Shown: positions 1 to 13,091 of the stretch, one piece after another
Numbering within the stretch: position 1 is the first letter of the stretch
Layout: each line of letters starts with the position of its first letter
Assembly (NCBI RefSeq): GCF_001625305.1
Contig: NW_017802380.1
Span: 2,409,785-2,473,784 of the forward strand
Source of the DNA: Branchiostoma belcheri
Lineage: Eukaryota; Chordata; Leptocardii; Amphioxiformes; Branchiostomatidae
Length of the DNA: 64,000 nucleotides
Direction: 5' to 3'
The notes under the pieces: generated by a model
What the model was told of the DNA's origin: nothing
Seen by the model: only the letters and a program-made list of their open reading frames with translations
The model's database searches: none
Program-made: the position numbers and the translations under genes

Positions 1-115
1 GTTTCCTCAACCATGGGGGGCCAAAATATGAGCATTTTGGAGTTGATTCAGAACCTTAATTTTTTTTTGGCAAATAAAGAAAAATGAAGAGGGCAAATCA
101 AGAACCAATTTTAGT
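1..115 (+). mobile_element. Partial MITE-like element cut by the window edge
   Basis: The first ~110 bases match, as reverse complement, the left interior of the element at 7,268-7,650 (roughly 7,288-7,405). Shared blocks include GAGCATTTT, AGTTGATTCAG and GAAGAGG, giving similarity of roughly 80-85% by eye. The match stops near GAACCAA, just inside where the terminal repeat would begin, so this copy is truncated or diverged there, and its other side lies outside the window. It is noncoding. The alternative reading is a large inverted repeat about 7.4 kb across, but two opposite-facing copies of one family explain it more simply. Confidence 0.6.
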
Positions 116-2180
116 TTTACATTTTGTTATTTTTTTTGCAGGGAAAATGAAAATCATAAGACACGTGTATTTAACATTCAGTACTTTGCTTTGTTGCAGA
201 AAAAACTCCACGGATCCATGAAATTAAAAGAAACAGAATGCATGCATCTACTCTGAATACCCTTATCTGATGATTGCTTATTAAAGAATAAATGAATTAA
301 CTTGATTTCTTTTTCAATGATCTGTTCAGGAAATATTGGATCATGTCACCTGCTTCCGGAGTCTCACTGGTTATGGATTAGCCCACCTGTATCTAACACC
401 TGAGACATGGAACCTCACATCTTGGGCCGATGTCCTCCACTGACTGTATCGATCTCAGTCCCCTCCTTTATTGAAAAAGCAATGACATACAAGTAAGGAA
501 AGAACTAAGCCTGGTATCTAATTAATAGCCTTCTTGATAATGGTAAATTATGTTTCCTGTCCCTTGGCAACTTATTAGATTGATTGTCATAATTAGGAGT
601 TTGATATCTGACATGTATTCTAATAGTGGAAAGGTCACATTTGATGAGTGCTTGCAAACTTTCCAAGCCATGTTATTGGAGCAAAGTCTGTTGTTATTTT
701 GCTGCTTTTGGGTTGGATTTTTGTATTTCCCCATGCAGGAGTGGTGGTAAATCATGTTTCACCAGTAGTTTTTAGATGTCTATAATAAACTGTGATAAAG
801 TTTTGCGTGGCTTCCATCCCATTATAGAAGTGCAATTCTGGATATCACTTGGTAACACTACTTGACAACAGCATCATTTATCATTCCTTCGCGACTCAAA
901 AATGTGAGGCACCACTGATCAAAAGACTGCTGGTGGAATTTGTACACATTATTAACCTTAGGCACACCATCTGTTTGCACATTGAATTTTCGCACTCCAC
1001 TATTCTTGCCAATCTGTCACTGTCATTGTCTTGTCATGTCAGATAGCTTCGGTATCACAAGATGGCGTCTTGGTATGTCTGTCATCTCTGGGGGATTTTG
1101 CGCTGCCATTATAAAGTCGATGTTTAGAATCTCTGCCTAATGACGCAAAATGGATTCCCTGAAGGAAGTACGGTTACCGAACACACGGCACAGTTAGATA
1201 CGGAAGGAAACTTCTGTGATTATTGAAGCTTTATCTCGAGGTCCCAGTCTCGTCTTGTGATCACTGTGTCATTTAGAGCGTACGTTTTACCTTATTAGCA
1301 AGATTACCACTCAGCGTAATTTGTGAGGCACACAAGCCGTTGATTACCCTTTATCAGTCTTGCAGCCGCTACTATTGAGCAAGCATTACCATTTATTTCT
1401 TCACTCCCCTTGTGGTCTATACCAGTACCATTGAGCAGGATGCTCTTTTTGACGTTGATTGAAGTCACTCTTGAAAGCGTTGTAAATCCTTGACACTACA
1501 TTAGGAGTTATCGAACAGAGTTTTGCGATAACGACGATAATAAGTTACCCAATTAGAACGCGTTCTGCTTTTTGGCACATGGCTGGGTAGTAAATATGCC
1601 GACATAATGGAGAAGTTCACACTCCCGCGCTTAAACATCTTGCACGGAGACACCTCATTTGCGCCAGGTTGTTAATGACTCATTTTTGTAATAGAACCAT
1701 AGATCTCCCCTTACGAAAACACATAGCGTGTAATAAAGGAGATCAATTATGTCATTAAGGCGGCAGTGCCTTATAGATGGGTGTCATTTCCCACAAGAAA
1801 GGAAAGTTCAAACCGCAAGTTGAAATGGTAGTAAAACGTAATGGCTTTTTCACAACATCCGTCTCCAACTGCCAATTTTTGTGAGATGTGGTTAAATCAA
1901 TGCTAACCCGAGTGACACAGGTGCTGCACTTTTCGCCATCCTCTGGGTCACAAAACAATTTTGGCTAATGGACCGCAGAATTTGATAAAAGCTCTTTCGA
2001 CCAAGTACGTCTTAGGGAATAGAAGTACAATATGACGGTAAGTATAGTGTTGCTTGTAGATATGTCATCATTAACTCATCTGAGAACAATTGAATTCAAC
2101 TCAGACCCAGACTTCAATATGGTATGGATTTTTTTTAAGAAAGTCGATTCCATACAAGGGATCTCTGTTTTTGTTTTCAT
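116..2180. other. Unique noncoding sequence; constrained-looking block at about 1.0-2.0 kb
   Basis: No reading frame here looks coding. The first ~900 bases are AT-rich and featureless. From about 1,030 to 2,000 the sequence is more balanced in composition, contains more CpG and lacks simple repeats. That is how conserved regulatory DNA often looks in compact deuterostome genomes, but I see no direct proof of function. Confidence 0.3.
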
Positions 2181-2187
2181 CATATAT

Positions 2188-2220
2188 ATGCAAATTATTC
2201 ATTTAAAGATATATGCAAAT
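2188..2220 (+). promoter_or_regulatory. Two octamer (POU-type) motifs 25 bp apart
   Basis: ATGCAAAT occurs at 2,188-2,195 and again at 2,213-2,220, each inside the same longer word (ATATGCAAATTATT). ATGCAAAT is the consensus octamer bound by Oct/POU homeodomain proteins. The longer shared word shows a small local duplication, so the pairing may come from slippage rather than selection. Confidence 0.3.
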
Positions 2221-2225
2221 TATTG

Positions 2226-5200
2226 GTAGCCAAATCAGCCAACCATCACCCACTTTTTGCCTACCACTCGCCAGCCATGATGTCATGGCAATTGCTTGTA
2301 TAATCGTTCCTTGTAGCTTATATATTCAATTAAATGACGTGCTAAATTCTTGAGAGTTTTCTAAAATCTAAAACCCATGACTGCAAGACCATGCTCCAGT
2401 TGACTCCCTAATGGTACCCAAACCTGGATACTTGCCATAAGTCTTTTTAGCCACTTCTTGCCCACAAAGTTATCCCATCATCCAGTTCCAGAAAAATGGA
2501 GGGAGGGGGCTGCGGGTCAAAAGCCATCAGAAACTACTACCAAAAAAGTTTAAAAGGCTATGAATAAATAAAGTTGCCAGTGCCCCTGATTCTCAGTTCC
2601 TCTGTCATCTGTCATGATTTCGGATTTCGTGGCTTTGGTGGTACAGATTTGTGCCTGTGTGCAGCTTACCTGCCCATGAATGATTGAAGTGGCGGAACCA
2701 ACGCTTTTCTTCCTGAATAATCATCATAATTACTTGCATGGAAGACTCTTCTTACCCTTGGATGATAGAGGCTGTGATTCATAGTTGTCAAGGCACATTT
2801 ATATCCCAGCAGTGCTTTCTTTTGGCACTACAAAATGTACATCAAATAGATCATGAGCAGCTACTGAATGTTTGTTGGCTCAAATTTTAATCTTGAAGGG
2901 ATTGACTTGATTCTTCATTTCCTACTGTTGGTTTGCCGCAAATTAGACGATACATCACGGCAGCCTTTTCAACAGCAGATCATGGTGGGAATAAAGTATT
3001 AAGGGCTAGTGCATTTTGCTTCATCTCCTCCTCAACTATCTTCTGTTGTTCTTGTGCAATTTCATTTTGTTGAAACTCTTGGCTTTAGTTCAATACTCTA
3101 CTAGATTAACAAATGTTACTGTGAGCCTTCCTGTTTCATCCCTTAAAGCCTCTGATGTAATGTTATGTAAGTTGTCTGCACAATTTACTTCTATCCAATT
3201 AAATAGAGCTCACATAAACTGAACCTATTGTATATGGGTCATTAACTGTGATAACGTTACATAACAAGCAACGATAATCAAACCTCGTTGAGGTGATCGC
3301 CTGTTTTACTGACAAACTGGAAATTTTAGGTGCAGTCTGATTTGTTTGGGTGACCATATAGCTGGAGAAGGGAAGACAACAGTATTGTTCTTGAAGTAAA
3401 GTATAATGCCTCACTCTACATTTCAATAAAGCATGATACTTGCTAAGTGCATACCTAACATTAAATTCGTAACATTCCTTAGACCATAGACACAGTTATT
3501 TTTGTCTGCTCCAGCCATAAAAAAGAACATAGTTCATACATCTAGCTAACTAGAACACAGGCTGTTAACAGATAAGGGACAGTTGTCCAACTCTATTTGC
3601 TCACACCCTGACTGTGTCTGAGCAGTCCTGATGAAATATGACTCTAGAAAACAGTTCTGACACTCTGGCTATTAAGGGACTGGCAATCTGTCTTCCAGGT
3701 CCTGTCATCGAGCGATTTTATGAGTGAATGTTGTGTAGTAAAAGTTGTGGTGAATTTTAATGCCAGATTCTCTCATTCCCCTGTGGCCAATTAAGCTTTT
3801 CTGTAGCAGACAAACCTGTAATGAAGTTAGGTTGTTGTTCCGGGGCAAAATGTCTACATCCACAAGAAATTGAACTTAAAGTCATGGTATCCCATTTAAG
3901 TTGTCTTAAAGCCATTCGGGAATCAAAGATGCACAGAAGCTAACCCAGTAACACCATTGTTTTTGAAAGGGATAGGCATTAAGTAGCCCCAAAATTTGTC
4001 TGATAGCAAGATAACCAATCAATGTAACATTGTCGTCCCTAATATGAATTGACGGTGTCTGAAAATTACTGTTGAAACAGCAGCATAAGTTCTGAGTGCT
4101 TCTTTTAGACAGTAGCTGCAAGGTGTAGTTTTTGAAGTTTCATCCATAAACTTTGTACAAAAGAAGTTTCATCCATACACTTACTAATAGATACTTACAT
4201 ATACACAACCATGCATTGCTGCTATCTGAAACATTCCTTGTCCCATGAGTTGATTTTCAGTGTGATTCTTTGAAGAGATTGCTGAAATTTACCTTGGCAA
4301 TATAAGGCATTTTACAGTATGTGCTGCCATATGTTACTCTGGCCGTAAATGCCAGCTATAGCATAATAAAACTTTGATGTTTTTACAGGTAAAAAGAGAA
4401 TGGAATGAAGACATGTTAACATCTATGTGGACATTTTCAAAACATTATTGGCCTTTATTGTTGACTTCTTCAAGGAAGGTTGGCATTCTAGTCAGCTTTT
4501 TAGGTTTGCTTGTTGTACATTCAAGCTAATGTCATGGCTGCAAAATTACAACTCAAGTCATTTTGGCCTGCTTTTCAGATAATCTTGGATGTACATAAAA
4601 GTACACACAACAGATACACAGTACATAAAGCAATTAATAAATATAACATCCAGAACATCAACTAGATCAAGTTCTATTCCTAATGATCTGTTTGAAAGTC
4701 CTGAGACTAATGAGTTGTTGTTACTGTAGTGGAAGTGTGTTCCAGAGGTAAGGTCCATAGTACTGCAACTGCGGTGACTCTTGCTGGTGGAAAGAAGAGT
4801 AGGTGAAGGTTCTTTAGACTTAAACATATAATTTCTAGGCACAAAGCTTAGAACTATTTCTGTGAAATGTATCAGAGCAACATTGTGAGGCACCTCTGAC
4901 ACCCGCAGTGTTGGCTGCAGCATGTGGTTATTAATTGTGGACTGGGATTGCCAGCAGCTTGGTTTATTGACGTTTTTAAGCACCCAATTTATATGTGGAA
5001 GTAGGATGTTAGCGTGGACCAATGGCAGGCGAGGCAGTAGCCTTTCTCATTGCCGTCAGCAGGAATCCCTGATCCCGATAGTAAACGTATTCACAAGTCA
5101 ATTTCACTGCTTGATTGCGGATAAATCTCCATCTTTATTTCAAATGTTGAGCCTAGGTGCAAATGAAAGACCGCACATGATTGGCTCATTTCTTCGTCCA

Positions 5201-7265
5201 ACACTTTACATTTTCTGCTCAGCCAATGACGGGATGGGTTATAATACAGTTTGTGGAACACTGGGTCTGGCAGAAGTCAATTTTCATGGGTGATAGCTTT
5301 CCTGTCTAACTTGTTTGGTTTGACAGATGAGTGGTCATCCACACAGCTCGGTGTCTTCTTTTCGTAATCTTTTTTCTTTACTCTGTTGTCTGCTGATGAT
5401 CAATGGGAGCTTTGAACCCATCTATTAACCTATTTGCATCTAGTTAGGTATTCAGTAACCACTCTTAAATAAACCGAATCATGTTGTGGCTTTGCAGTGA
5501 AAAGGAAGAGTTAAAAGGTTATGACAAGGATCATAGTGTGCAGTAAATGTATTTATGTTGTTATTCTTTGCAGCTGTCCGGGAATCAAAGGTCAGAAAAG
5601 ACCATTATTCGTCTTAATGTCAGATTTATCAGAACTAGAGCGTATCCAGAGCAGGTTTACAGAAATCCCTTAGGAAGCAACCTTCTTACGCTGGCTGCAT
5701 TAAAACATGAACCAGATGTTCTATTCTACCCTTGCATGGGTCCATGCGGGATAAAGTGTTTGTTTTAGACCAGCTACATAGGGAAAAATTGGTTCAATCT
5801 ATATAGAACAATCAATAGGAATGTTACGGTTGGTCCTTGATGGATAAGAATGGGAGCCATCAGTTGGTATTGGTGCAACCGACTGTTCAGCACCAAGGAC
5901 AGATGCTTGCAATCTTTGTAAGACATAAACATCAGTATAACCATTACCAGTATGGTTGTGGACAATTGATGATAGTGGTTGTAGTACAATTGGGCACAGC
6001 AGCAATTTTCCAATATGAAAACTATGAATTCCTTCCCATATTTCAGGTTTGTAGAGCAAACAAACAAAAGGTTATATTATCATAAAATTAGAATATCAGC
6101 AGTTATTCTAAATGAAAAAAAGTAAGGTGCATTCCTCCCCAAAGTTTAGAATGAATCAGCCCACAACATGTGGCATTAGCCTCCGACTGGGTGATATGTA
6201 CCAGTGCAGCCTTTTTGACAGCTGAACACTTGATTGTTTCCTCACAGGCAGTTTCTCGGTTAATTCCATAGCATCTTATCGTGCATATTTATGGAGATCA
6301 AGGTCAAACACATGACCCATCACGAAAACTCATCTTCACCACCCCATAAAAAGAAGTGTGAACAAACTGCTAAGTGTTTCTGACACGAGATGACTTTGAT
6401 ATGGGGCATGCTCTGCGAATGTAATTGAGCGCGGAAGCTCGTAAACATATATTAAGCGAAGTCAACCCACTTCTTGGCTGTGATCTCACAGATAAGGTAG
6501 AGGGCATCTGTGTCACAGAAAAGCTGACAGACGCCTGGTTCTTGCAGTAAATTTTATGTGGGGCTCTGCCTGGTGAAAAATGAGCAATCAGCAACACATA
6601 AAATGTGAAATATCAGGATTCCAGTAGAGCTAATACTGATAGATATACAGCCATATACTCTTGTGATAGCATTGACACGGCCGTAAAATTGTAACTAATG
6701 ACATTTATGTGACCAAAGATCATGTTATGTAGGCAGTCACAACACCGCAGTGCAGTAAATTCTGTGTTTTACTGCTCGATATGACACTTTTTTTAAACTT
6801 TACCTCATTCGACCCTTCTCTGCGTGTATATAATGTAAAGTTATTTCTGTCTCCCACTGAGAAATATGAAGTGCACATCAGGCAGTCCATTTACCAGATG
6901 TCTGCCATGTACCATGTTCTGCAACACAAAGCTCCTACTGGTATTGATTGAAAAATTAGTATGAAGGTTTGTGTTTTTACCCAATGAAAACAATAGTAAC
7001 TAAAATGAAGGTCATGTAGTCCTCTGACATTGTTCTTTATATGGACACCTCTATCCTGTGCCTTTTAGGGAAACTGTTGTGCTTAATTATGTGAGGAAAT
7101 CCACATGGCCAATCCCCCATGGGAGCACTTAAACAGAGACACAATAAATGAGTCAGGGTTTCTAGAAAACAAAGGCAGTTGTTACCACCCAAAACCTGTC
7201 CATTATGTGTTGTATTTCTGTGATGGATGGAAATGTTGTGTGATAGTGATCCGTCAATATCTTGC
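2226..7265. other. Noncoding AT-rich sequence with no confident gene
   Basis: Frames of up to 154 codons exist (minus strand 4,558-5,022) but have no recognisable domain, and an opposing frame overlaps them. A splice-acceptor-like tract ends at about 5,572 ahead of a ~65-codon open frame that I cannot identify. GAAGTTTCATCCATA is repeated at about 4,133 and 4,163. The stretch 6,280-6,600 is somewhat richer in CpG. I see no RNA gene or large repeat. Confidence 0.35.
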
Positions 7266-7267
7266 TA

Positions 7268-7650
7268 AGGCTACACCAATTTAATTTGTTGGTTCTCGGA
7301 TCGCCTCTTCGTTTTTTTCTGATTTGCAAAAAAAAAATAATAATTTGATTCTGGTCCTGAATCAACTGAAAAATGCTCATGTTTTGCCCCCCAACAGTTG
7401 AGGAAAGTCCTTTTCTTCCTAGTTGTTACAGTTTTCCCATCTATCATTGCAGTGGTTTGATTAAAAGTTCAAAATTCAATGTTTAAATTTTAACCCAGCC
7501 TTTTGTGTTGACTTCATGGCTCATTTTGTAGCATTTAAGCCTATAATAGGATGCCTAGACCTGTTTTTATCTTTATTTTTTTTCGCCCTGTCGATTCATA
7601 TTTTTTCTGAAAAAATCCGGGAACCAACGAATTAAATTCGTGTGGCCTAA
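7268..7650. mobile_element. MITE-like element, AGGCYACAC ends, ~383 bp
   Basis: The two ends are imperfect inverted repeats of about 35 bp: the left begins AGGCTACACCAATTTAATTT and the right, reversed, begins AGGCCACACGAATTTAATTC. Both continue into GTTGGTTC(T/C)CGGAT. The outer flanks are TA on the left and AA on the right. There is no transposase frame, so it would depend on a partner element. Length and end structure resemble the elements at 13,161 and 15,693. Related sequence to its left interior lies inverted at the window start. The superfamily is uncertain; TA flanks would fit Tc1/mariner-like mobilisation. Confidence 0.65.
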
Positions 7651-8046
7651 ATCACAGAGTACTTTCTGTGTGTCTGGCTTTTGTCGGTATGACTGGTTTT
7701 GACACACATTCTATTGCCTGCAATTGTTGCTTCAAGGTATTGTAGTCAAGAGAATATACATTGTTCCTGAATGTACATTTGACGACTGTGAACATGTATT
7801 GCTGAATGAAATGGTCTTACAGGTCTAAAAAAATGTTCTTTCAAGTGTCTATCTTCTCCCTCAGAAATATGAGAAATCTATAATGCAGTAATGGTCTTGT
7901 CTATGCTAATTCTAAACACTGTCGTTGGAGTGTCATGTAGTATCTTTATCAATGGATATATCAGATGAGAGTAGTCAGTTTTTCCTAGAATTGAGATTTG
8001 GGTTCGGCACAGTTTTTATATAGTGATAGAGTAATTGAAATTGTTT
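7651..8046. other. AT-rich unique sequence
   Basis: I see no coding frame, repeat or structured RNA in this stretch. Confidence 0.4.
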
Positions 8047-8400
8047 GTTTGTTTTTATTTATTTAACCAGGGGGATACATATCGCCCGTGGGGCGCTTTT
8101 CAATGAGCCCTGGGCCTGGGGAAGACCCCAAACAAAAACATCAAACTCAAACTAATACAAATAATCAACAAAAGTAACTTATAAAGTTACAAAAGTTACT
8201 AAATAATACAAAAGCAAGGTAACTTAAGTAGCATACATTGCGCATGAAATCATAATACCAAAATAAGTGAAACAAAAGTGAAGCCTGACCATCATATAAC
8301 ATAGAACCAAGGTAGAACAAAAAAGAAATCAAGATTAAAATCAGGCTTGGAATTTGCATATCAATGATTGCCCAGTACATAAGATTGCTTAATATTGAAA
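8047..8400 (-). mobile_element. LINE-like 3' end fragment (CR1/L2 style), minus strand
   Basis: Read on the minus strand, the segment ends GGGCGATATGTATCCCCCTG, then GGTTAAATAAATAAA and a run of AAAC units. This GC-rich block followed by a short AT-rich tandem tail is the usual 3' terminus of CR1/L2-type LINEs and of SINEs that borrow their tails. Upstream on that strand there is only AT-rich sequence and no reverse-transcriptase frame, so this is at most a 5'-truncated copy. The inner boundary near 8,400 is approximate. The family is from pattern memory and unverified. Confidence 0.45.
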
Positions 8401-8402
8401 TA

Positions 8403-8457
8403 CCAGGAGTAAAAAGAATGTGACCTTTCCTGACATTGTTAAATGGAATAGCCCCAA
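8403..8457 (+). mobile_element. Probable single end of a GGGCTGTTCCATT-type MITE
   Basis: The sequence TTTCCTGACATTGTTAAATG followed by GAATAGCCCC closely parallels the right end of the element at 42,875-43,052, which has TTCCTGAACA, then TTGTTTAATGGAACAGCCC. No matching left end was found nearby, so it is a fragment abutting the LINE-like piece. Confidence 0.4.
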
Positions 8458-9087
8458 ATAATGAAATATTCATATGATTTTCAGGTGTCCGTTTCTCAAA
8501 TGGCAGCAGTCCTCAACCTATGCTTTTGCCATGGGTCTGTCTGATCTTTTAGTTTTGGGATGGGAGTTACGAGATTTAAATTTCCAGCTTTATGTGGTGT
8601 TACATGTATTGATATGCCTGCCAAGTACACATCAAACACAACACAACATAACAAGCTGAGGGTCTCTCAGACATCACACACGCATTTACCTCAAAGTGCA
8701 ATTCAGCGGTAATGGGGGTTGGAAGGGACAGAGGCCAGGATAGGGCTACTCACAGACCTGACCTTTGACATTCCGCTGTCCCCAGCGAGTCCAGATGGCA
8801 AATTGCATCATCACGACATTGACCCTTGACCTTGATCAAAGTAAAGAACCAGCAGACAAGTCTAGACACTGCAGGAGGGAAGGAAACTTGGTTTTTACAG
8901 TAAAAGCTGGCCTGATGTAGTCAACAGTGACCTTACACGGCTTGGCATGTGGTGTGCATAAATAAATCTGAGCAAACTCGGAAGTTTGAACCAACCCCTG
9001 CGTTGTCTTTTAAACATTTTTGATATAACATCTTTTGTTTTCCTACATTATTAAGTGTTGCATTTGAAATGAGGAAGAATTAAATGG
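8458..9087. other. Noncoding sequence with an acceptor-like site
   Basis: A pyrimidine-leaning ATTTTCAG acceptor-like site lies at about 8,477-8,484, followed by ~175 bases of open frame. The translation is not recognisable and no donor is evident, so it is not called an exon. The rest is featureless. Confidence 0.3.
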
Positions 9088-9425
9088 CTTGATGAGACAA
9101 GATGAGAGCTTTCCTTGGTGCTGAAATAATGGTGGCTTTCCTATGCTTTGGATGTAGCCTTTGAAACTGAATGATCTCTTTGCAGCACCACAAGAGTTTT
9201 CCCCACATGCCTAATGAGACAAGTGGAGAACTGTCCCTTTCCTTGGTGCTGAAATAATGGTGGCTTTCCTATGCTTTGAATTTGGTTAGTGAAAATTGAA
9301 GTGTTTGCTTGCAATCAATTGTTTGCAGCACCACAAGAGTTTACCCTCCTGCCTTGATGAGAAAGGTGGAGAGCTGTCCCTTTCCTTGGTGCTGAAACAT
9401 TGGTGGCTTTCCTGGTGGTGCGTTA
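9088..9425 (+). repeat. Three-copy tandem repeat, unit 128-143 bp
   Basis: The word CTTTCCTTGGTGCTGAAA begins at 9,109, 9,237 and 9,380 and is followed each time by TGGTGGCTTTCCT. A second anchor, GCAGCACCACAAGAGTTT, lies in the first and second units 143 bp apart. The units differ by small indels, so the array is not recent. The third unit is partial and fades after about 9,425. Confidence 0.85.
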
Positions 9426-12400
9426 TGAACTTCAGTAAAAGTGTTCCTTTTCCAATCAATGTGCCATTCTTCACAACACCACTGGTTAGAGGTACCAAGA
9501 GATCAATGGCCTATCTTCACCACCAGTCTTTTCTGTAATGCAACCCAGTCATTGTCAATGGCTGGCCAGTCTTTGACCAGTACTTATTATGTATTCACGT
9601 CACATTCCTTAACACTACCCGACTTGCTTTCCTAGTCTTATCTAAAGTGAGCTTCTTTGTTGCTTGCTTCATCCTCCTTTTTGTTAAGAACATGTTAAGA
9701 TCCTGCTTACACCAAGACACAAGAGTGCACTTCCTTCCAAGTGTTCCTAAGAGACACTGTAGCCGGGAACTTTATGCCCTGGGCAAGTCAATACACCCGC
9801 AAGGATTCGCACTGAGCACATAGGTTAAACCATTTTACACCCATTATCAGTACTTAACTTGCTCATTTTATGTGCCTTACACGCAACACTGGTGTCATAA
9901 ATGAGGAGATTTACATGAAGATCCCATTTAGCCGGGCCGTGGGGATCGCAGTGCGCAGGTCCAGACCAATTTCCCGTAGCGTGTGTCAATGGATTTGCTG
10001 GGTCACCATAGTTTACTTACAGGAATCAATACTTTATTGTGCTTCAGCCATGGCGGGGACCTCGTGACCGCTCCGCGTACAATCAGTAGCCATATTTCTG
10101 CCCACGGACTCCCAGTGGCCACATTACCCCCCTTGCTAATGGCCGAGTGGTGATGGCTTATGGTCACATTACGGCCAAATTCTGTAATGGTTGCAATCTA
10201 TAAGGGTCTGGTCATTTTGATTTATACTGGACTCTTTAGGTCGGTTGTTTAGGGTGGGCCCAAGGGGGCTATACTGTTGCATTTAGGTTTACAAATAACG
10301 CTAGAGCCAGGTCATTTTCTGTCATATTTGTGCTCCATTTGTTACTAACCGTGCATCTATAAAAATATCAGTTTCCACTCGGACAACCACAAAGAAACCA
10401 GTTTACCAGTGTACATACCTTCATGCTTTGTTGCTGTTGCCATTATACATGGATGTTTGTAAATTCAATATCCTATATCATGTTACGCATATTATTTCAC
10501 GAGAGTCACTTGGCCGCTCATGACGCAAATAGATAGCCTTGCTTTGCTTTGGAGGCTACACCTACCTTCCTGGCTGAAACATATCTTGTACGGATCTCTG
10601 CTTTGAAACCTGAGTGAAGAAATGTGAGTCGGTGGTTAAGAAAGAAATATGTCGGCTCGTCTAGAATCAGGCAGCAGCACATTTACTTTTGTATCACAAA
10701 GCCTCTGATAAGCCTAACAAAGCCTCTCCTCAGGCTGCTCTTGCCACAGTGACATTTCTCTCCCTCATTTAGGGCTTTCAAGAGACTAATGTTCTCTATC
10801 TGGCACTATCGCCACCTCACCTTGTATCCCAAAAGTTTCCATGGTGGTACTGTGATAATGGAGCATACACATAGCTGGGCTCAGGGGGTGTTAATGGATG
10901 CACGGATAAAAGACTACTATTTTCCTGCCACAAAACGTGTCCGACCGTTTCATTTTCCCGAGCTTGATAAAGCTGGGGTTCTATAGATTGGCTGTGTGAA
11001 TTGAATGTCGGCTACTGACTGTGGATTTGTCAACCGGAGTGAGGAGACGGAAAATGCAGTGAATTGCAGCAACACTATAATCCTGCTAAACCAAGCACAA
11101 TTTTGAGATAAGGATCTCATTGATTGATGTAGAGGCCACCTTTGCATATACATACTTCAAGGTTAAAGTCATTAAATGAAAGGGGAAAGCTACTTTTATT
11201 AACATTTCCCTCAGTTTTTGTCATCTAATCCATTGTTGATCCGCATCTAAGCTGTGGTATTTCACCAAATAAACAAGCATAGGCCCACGATATCCAATAC
11301 ATGCTAATTTTTGTACTATGTGTCAATATAGGAGAGATAAATGCAAGTTGCGCATCCTCATCTTGTACCTTCCCATGAGCAGGTGTTGCAGGAAACTTGA
11401 TACAAGAAAGTTTCGCGGACCATTTGTCACACGACCATCCATGCACTAAAGACACGCTGCTCAGCAGATTGGAGCTTTGACCTACAAAATATGCTAAATA
11501 ATTGAATTTACATATCAGAGCCATGCATATCTCCTACGCCCTGGCTTCATAAAACAACGATTTCGCGTGATAAAGAATCAAGAGCGTTCTGTATTGTCTT
11601 TAACAATGATTGAAGCAGGCAGATCGCTTGTTTTTCTTCTTCAACTCTGTAGGAATGTGATACTCGTTCGGGGGTAACCTTGAGTTGAACCCACCCCACT
11701 GATTCCCATGGATAGATATGCAGTAATAAAAACTCCTTTTTGACAGATTTATGACGCCATTACACTCCCTGGGTGGAAGTTTTATCAGTGCAGTAATTCT
11801 CCTGTGATAAGTCTGCATGCTTTTTGGGAAAATGCCCCCAGGACAGCTGTACCTTTTCATGTCCTACTTAACATAATGCAAGGTTGATGCAGCTTTTGAT
11901 ATTCTGGAGTTACGCCGTGTGTTGTGGTAGAATTCGAAAATTTTGCCTCGCACGCGTTCGTACTTTAAGCGTATTATCCAGGAAATTAACACTTTTAATG
12001 AGGGTAAAAGCAGGTTTACGTCAACGATTCGGTCCATGACCATCTCGCTGGTTACGATTTGCAATTTTATGAGTTTACCGCGACATTACTGTCTCTCACT
12101 GGAGACATTAACCACCAGGGAGATACTGTGCAGAATCTGAATTAAAAGAAGGAAGACGTGATTATCTGAGAGGAAACATTATTGTTTAGAAATTACAGTT
12201 TTATGGGAAATATCTATATATTATACGTGATGAAATATAACTTCATGCTCCAATATCATTTTAGCGTACTGAAAATGCAGACATTAAACCAGTGAAATAT
12301 TGCTTGCTCATTTGCATTGTTTGTGTTGGCTGTTTGAGGCTTACTTCTAGTTAATTGGCCACCAAGCATGAAATCAGTAATTATCCTGTGAGTAAGATTA

Positions 12401-12990
12401 AGGAGACCCCTGAGAGAGATTCAATGCCACGGGGAACCCGACAACAAATAGTCCTAAACAACCTCTTATGCCAAAAAGATCTCCTCATTTCCGGAAGATT
12501 AAGAAAAATTATGTAAATCTCACCCTTGTGACATGACACGGTTTGTGGAACTTCATAATCATGTTCTGCTACTCTAAAATGGTACCTAATTGCTTTATAA
12601 ATGCATAACATCTGCTGCATTTTGTAGAATTTATTTCCAAAACAAATTGGCCAGATTAAGATAACCTTTACGAGGGAGATCTAATGTATCAACAATTGCT
12701 TAATCTTCCATAAGCACCACAAAATGTCCTTACATGTGTAGCGGTCTCTGGAGGCAGTTTGACACACTTTTATCACCTTTTTCTGACAGAAGCCGTCTCA
12801 CCTTGAACTTCAGCTGACTCTGTGGCATGTTTTTACTGGTACAGCAAAGATAACTATAGGTTCTGGCAAGGAGGTTTAAAAATCAAAAGGAGAGAGGCTT
12901 TTAAAACTCCTTGGTTCTGCAAAATCCCCAGATCATAAAAATGTGAATACAGGACCTAGCAAATTTTTTTGATAACCGTTAGTTTTGTGA
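9426..12990. other. Unique sequence; constrained-looking, CpG-containing blocks 9.8-12.2 kb
   Basis: No frame is convincing as a gene. Between about 9,780-10,200, 10,500-11,050 and 11,880-12,140 the composition is balanced, CpG is frequent and simple repeats are absent, with many short homeodomain-like and CCAAT-like words. This is the texture of conserved noncoding regulatory DNA, but only alignment to a related genome could show constraint. From 12,200 the sequence returns to AT-rich unique DNA. Confidence 0.35.
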
Positions 12991-12992
12991 TA

Positions 12993-13071
12993 AGGCCATG
13001 TTGATTTGATTATATGGATGACATCCGCGCGCGCATGAATTTTCGGCCGTTTCAAAAAAAAAAAGTTTTCA
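12993..13071 (+). mobile_element. Left end of a second MITE copy, running into the gap
   Basis: These 79 bases are the same as the first ~77 bases of the element at 13,161, differing visibly only in the length of one A-run (11 versus 9). They stop at the run of Ns. Such near-identity on both sides of a gap suggests either a second very young insertion or overlapping contig ends joined without merging. Confidence 0.7.
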
Positions 13072-13091
13072 NNNNNNNNNNNNNNNNNNNN
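13072..13091. other. Assembly gap (20 N)
   Basis: Twenty consecutive unspecified bases. The true length is unknown. The flanking element copy (12,993-13,071) would need roughly 300 more bases to be complete, so the gap may hide at least that much, or none if the contig ends overlap. Confidence 0.99.

Noticed and set aside
4558-5022. 154-codon minus-strand frame
   Set aside because: No recognisable domain, an overlapping 123-codon frame on the other strand, and no splice or promoter context. Not enough to call a gene.
5549-5768. Acceptor-like tract (TTATTCTTTGCAG) followed by a ~65-codon frame
   Set aside because: Pyrimidine-AG sites are common in AT-rich DNA; no donor, homologue or codon bias supports an exon.
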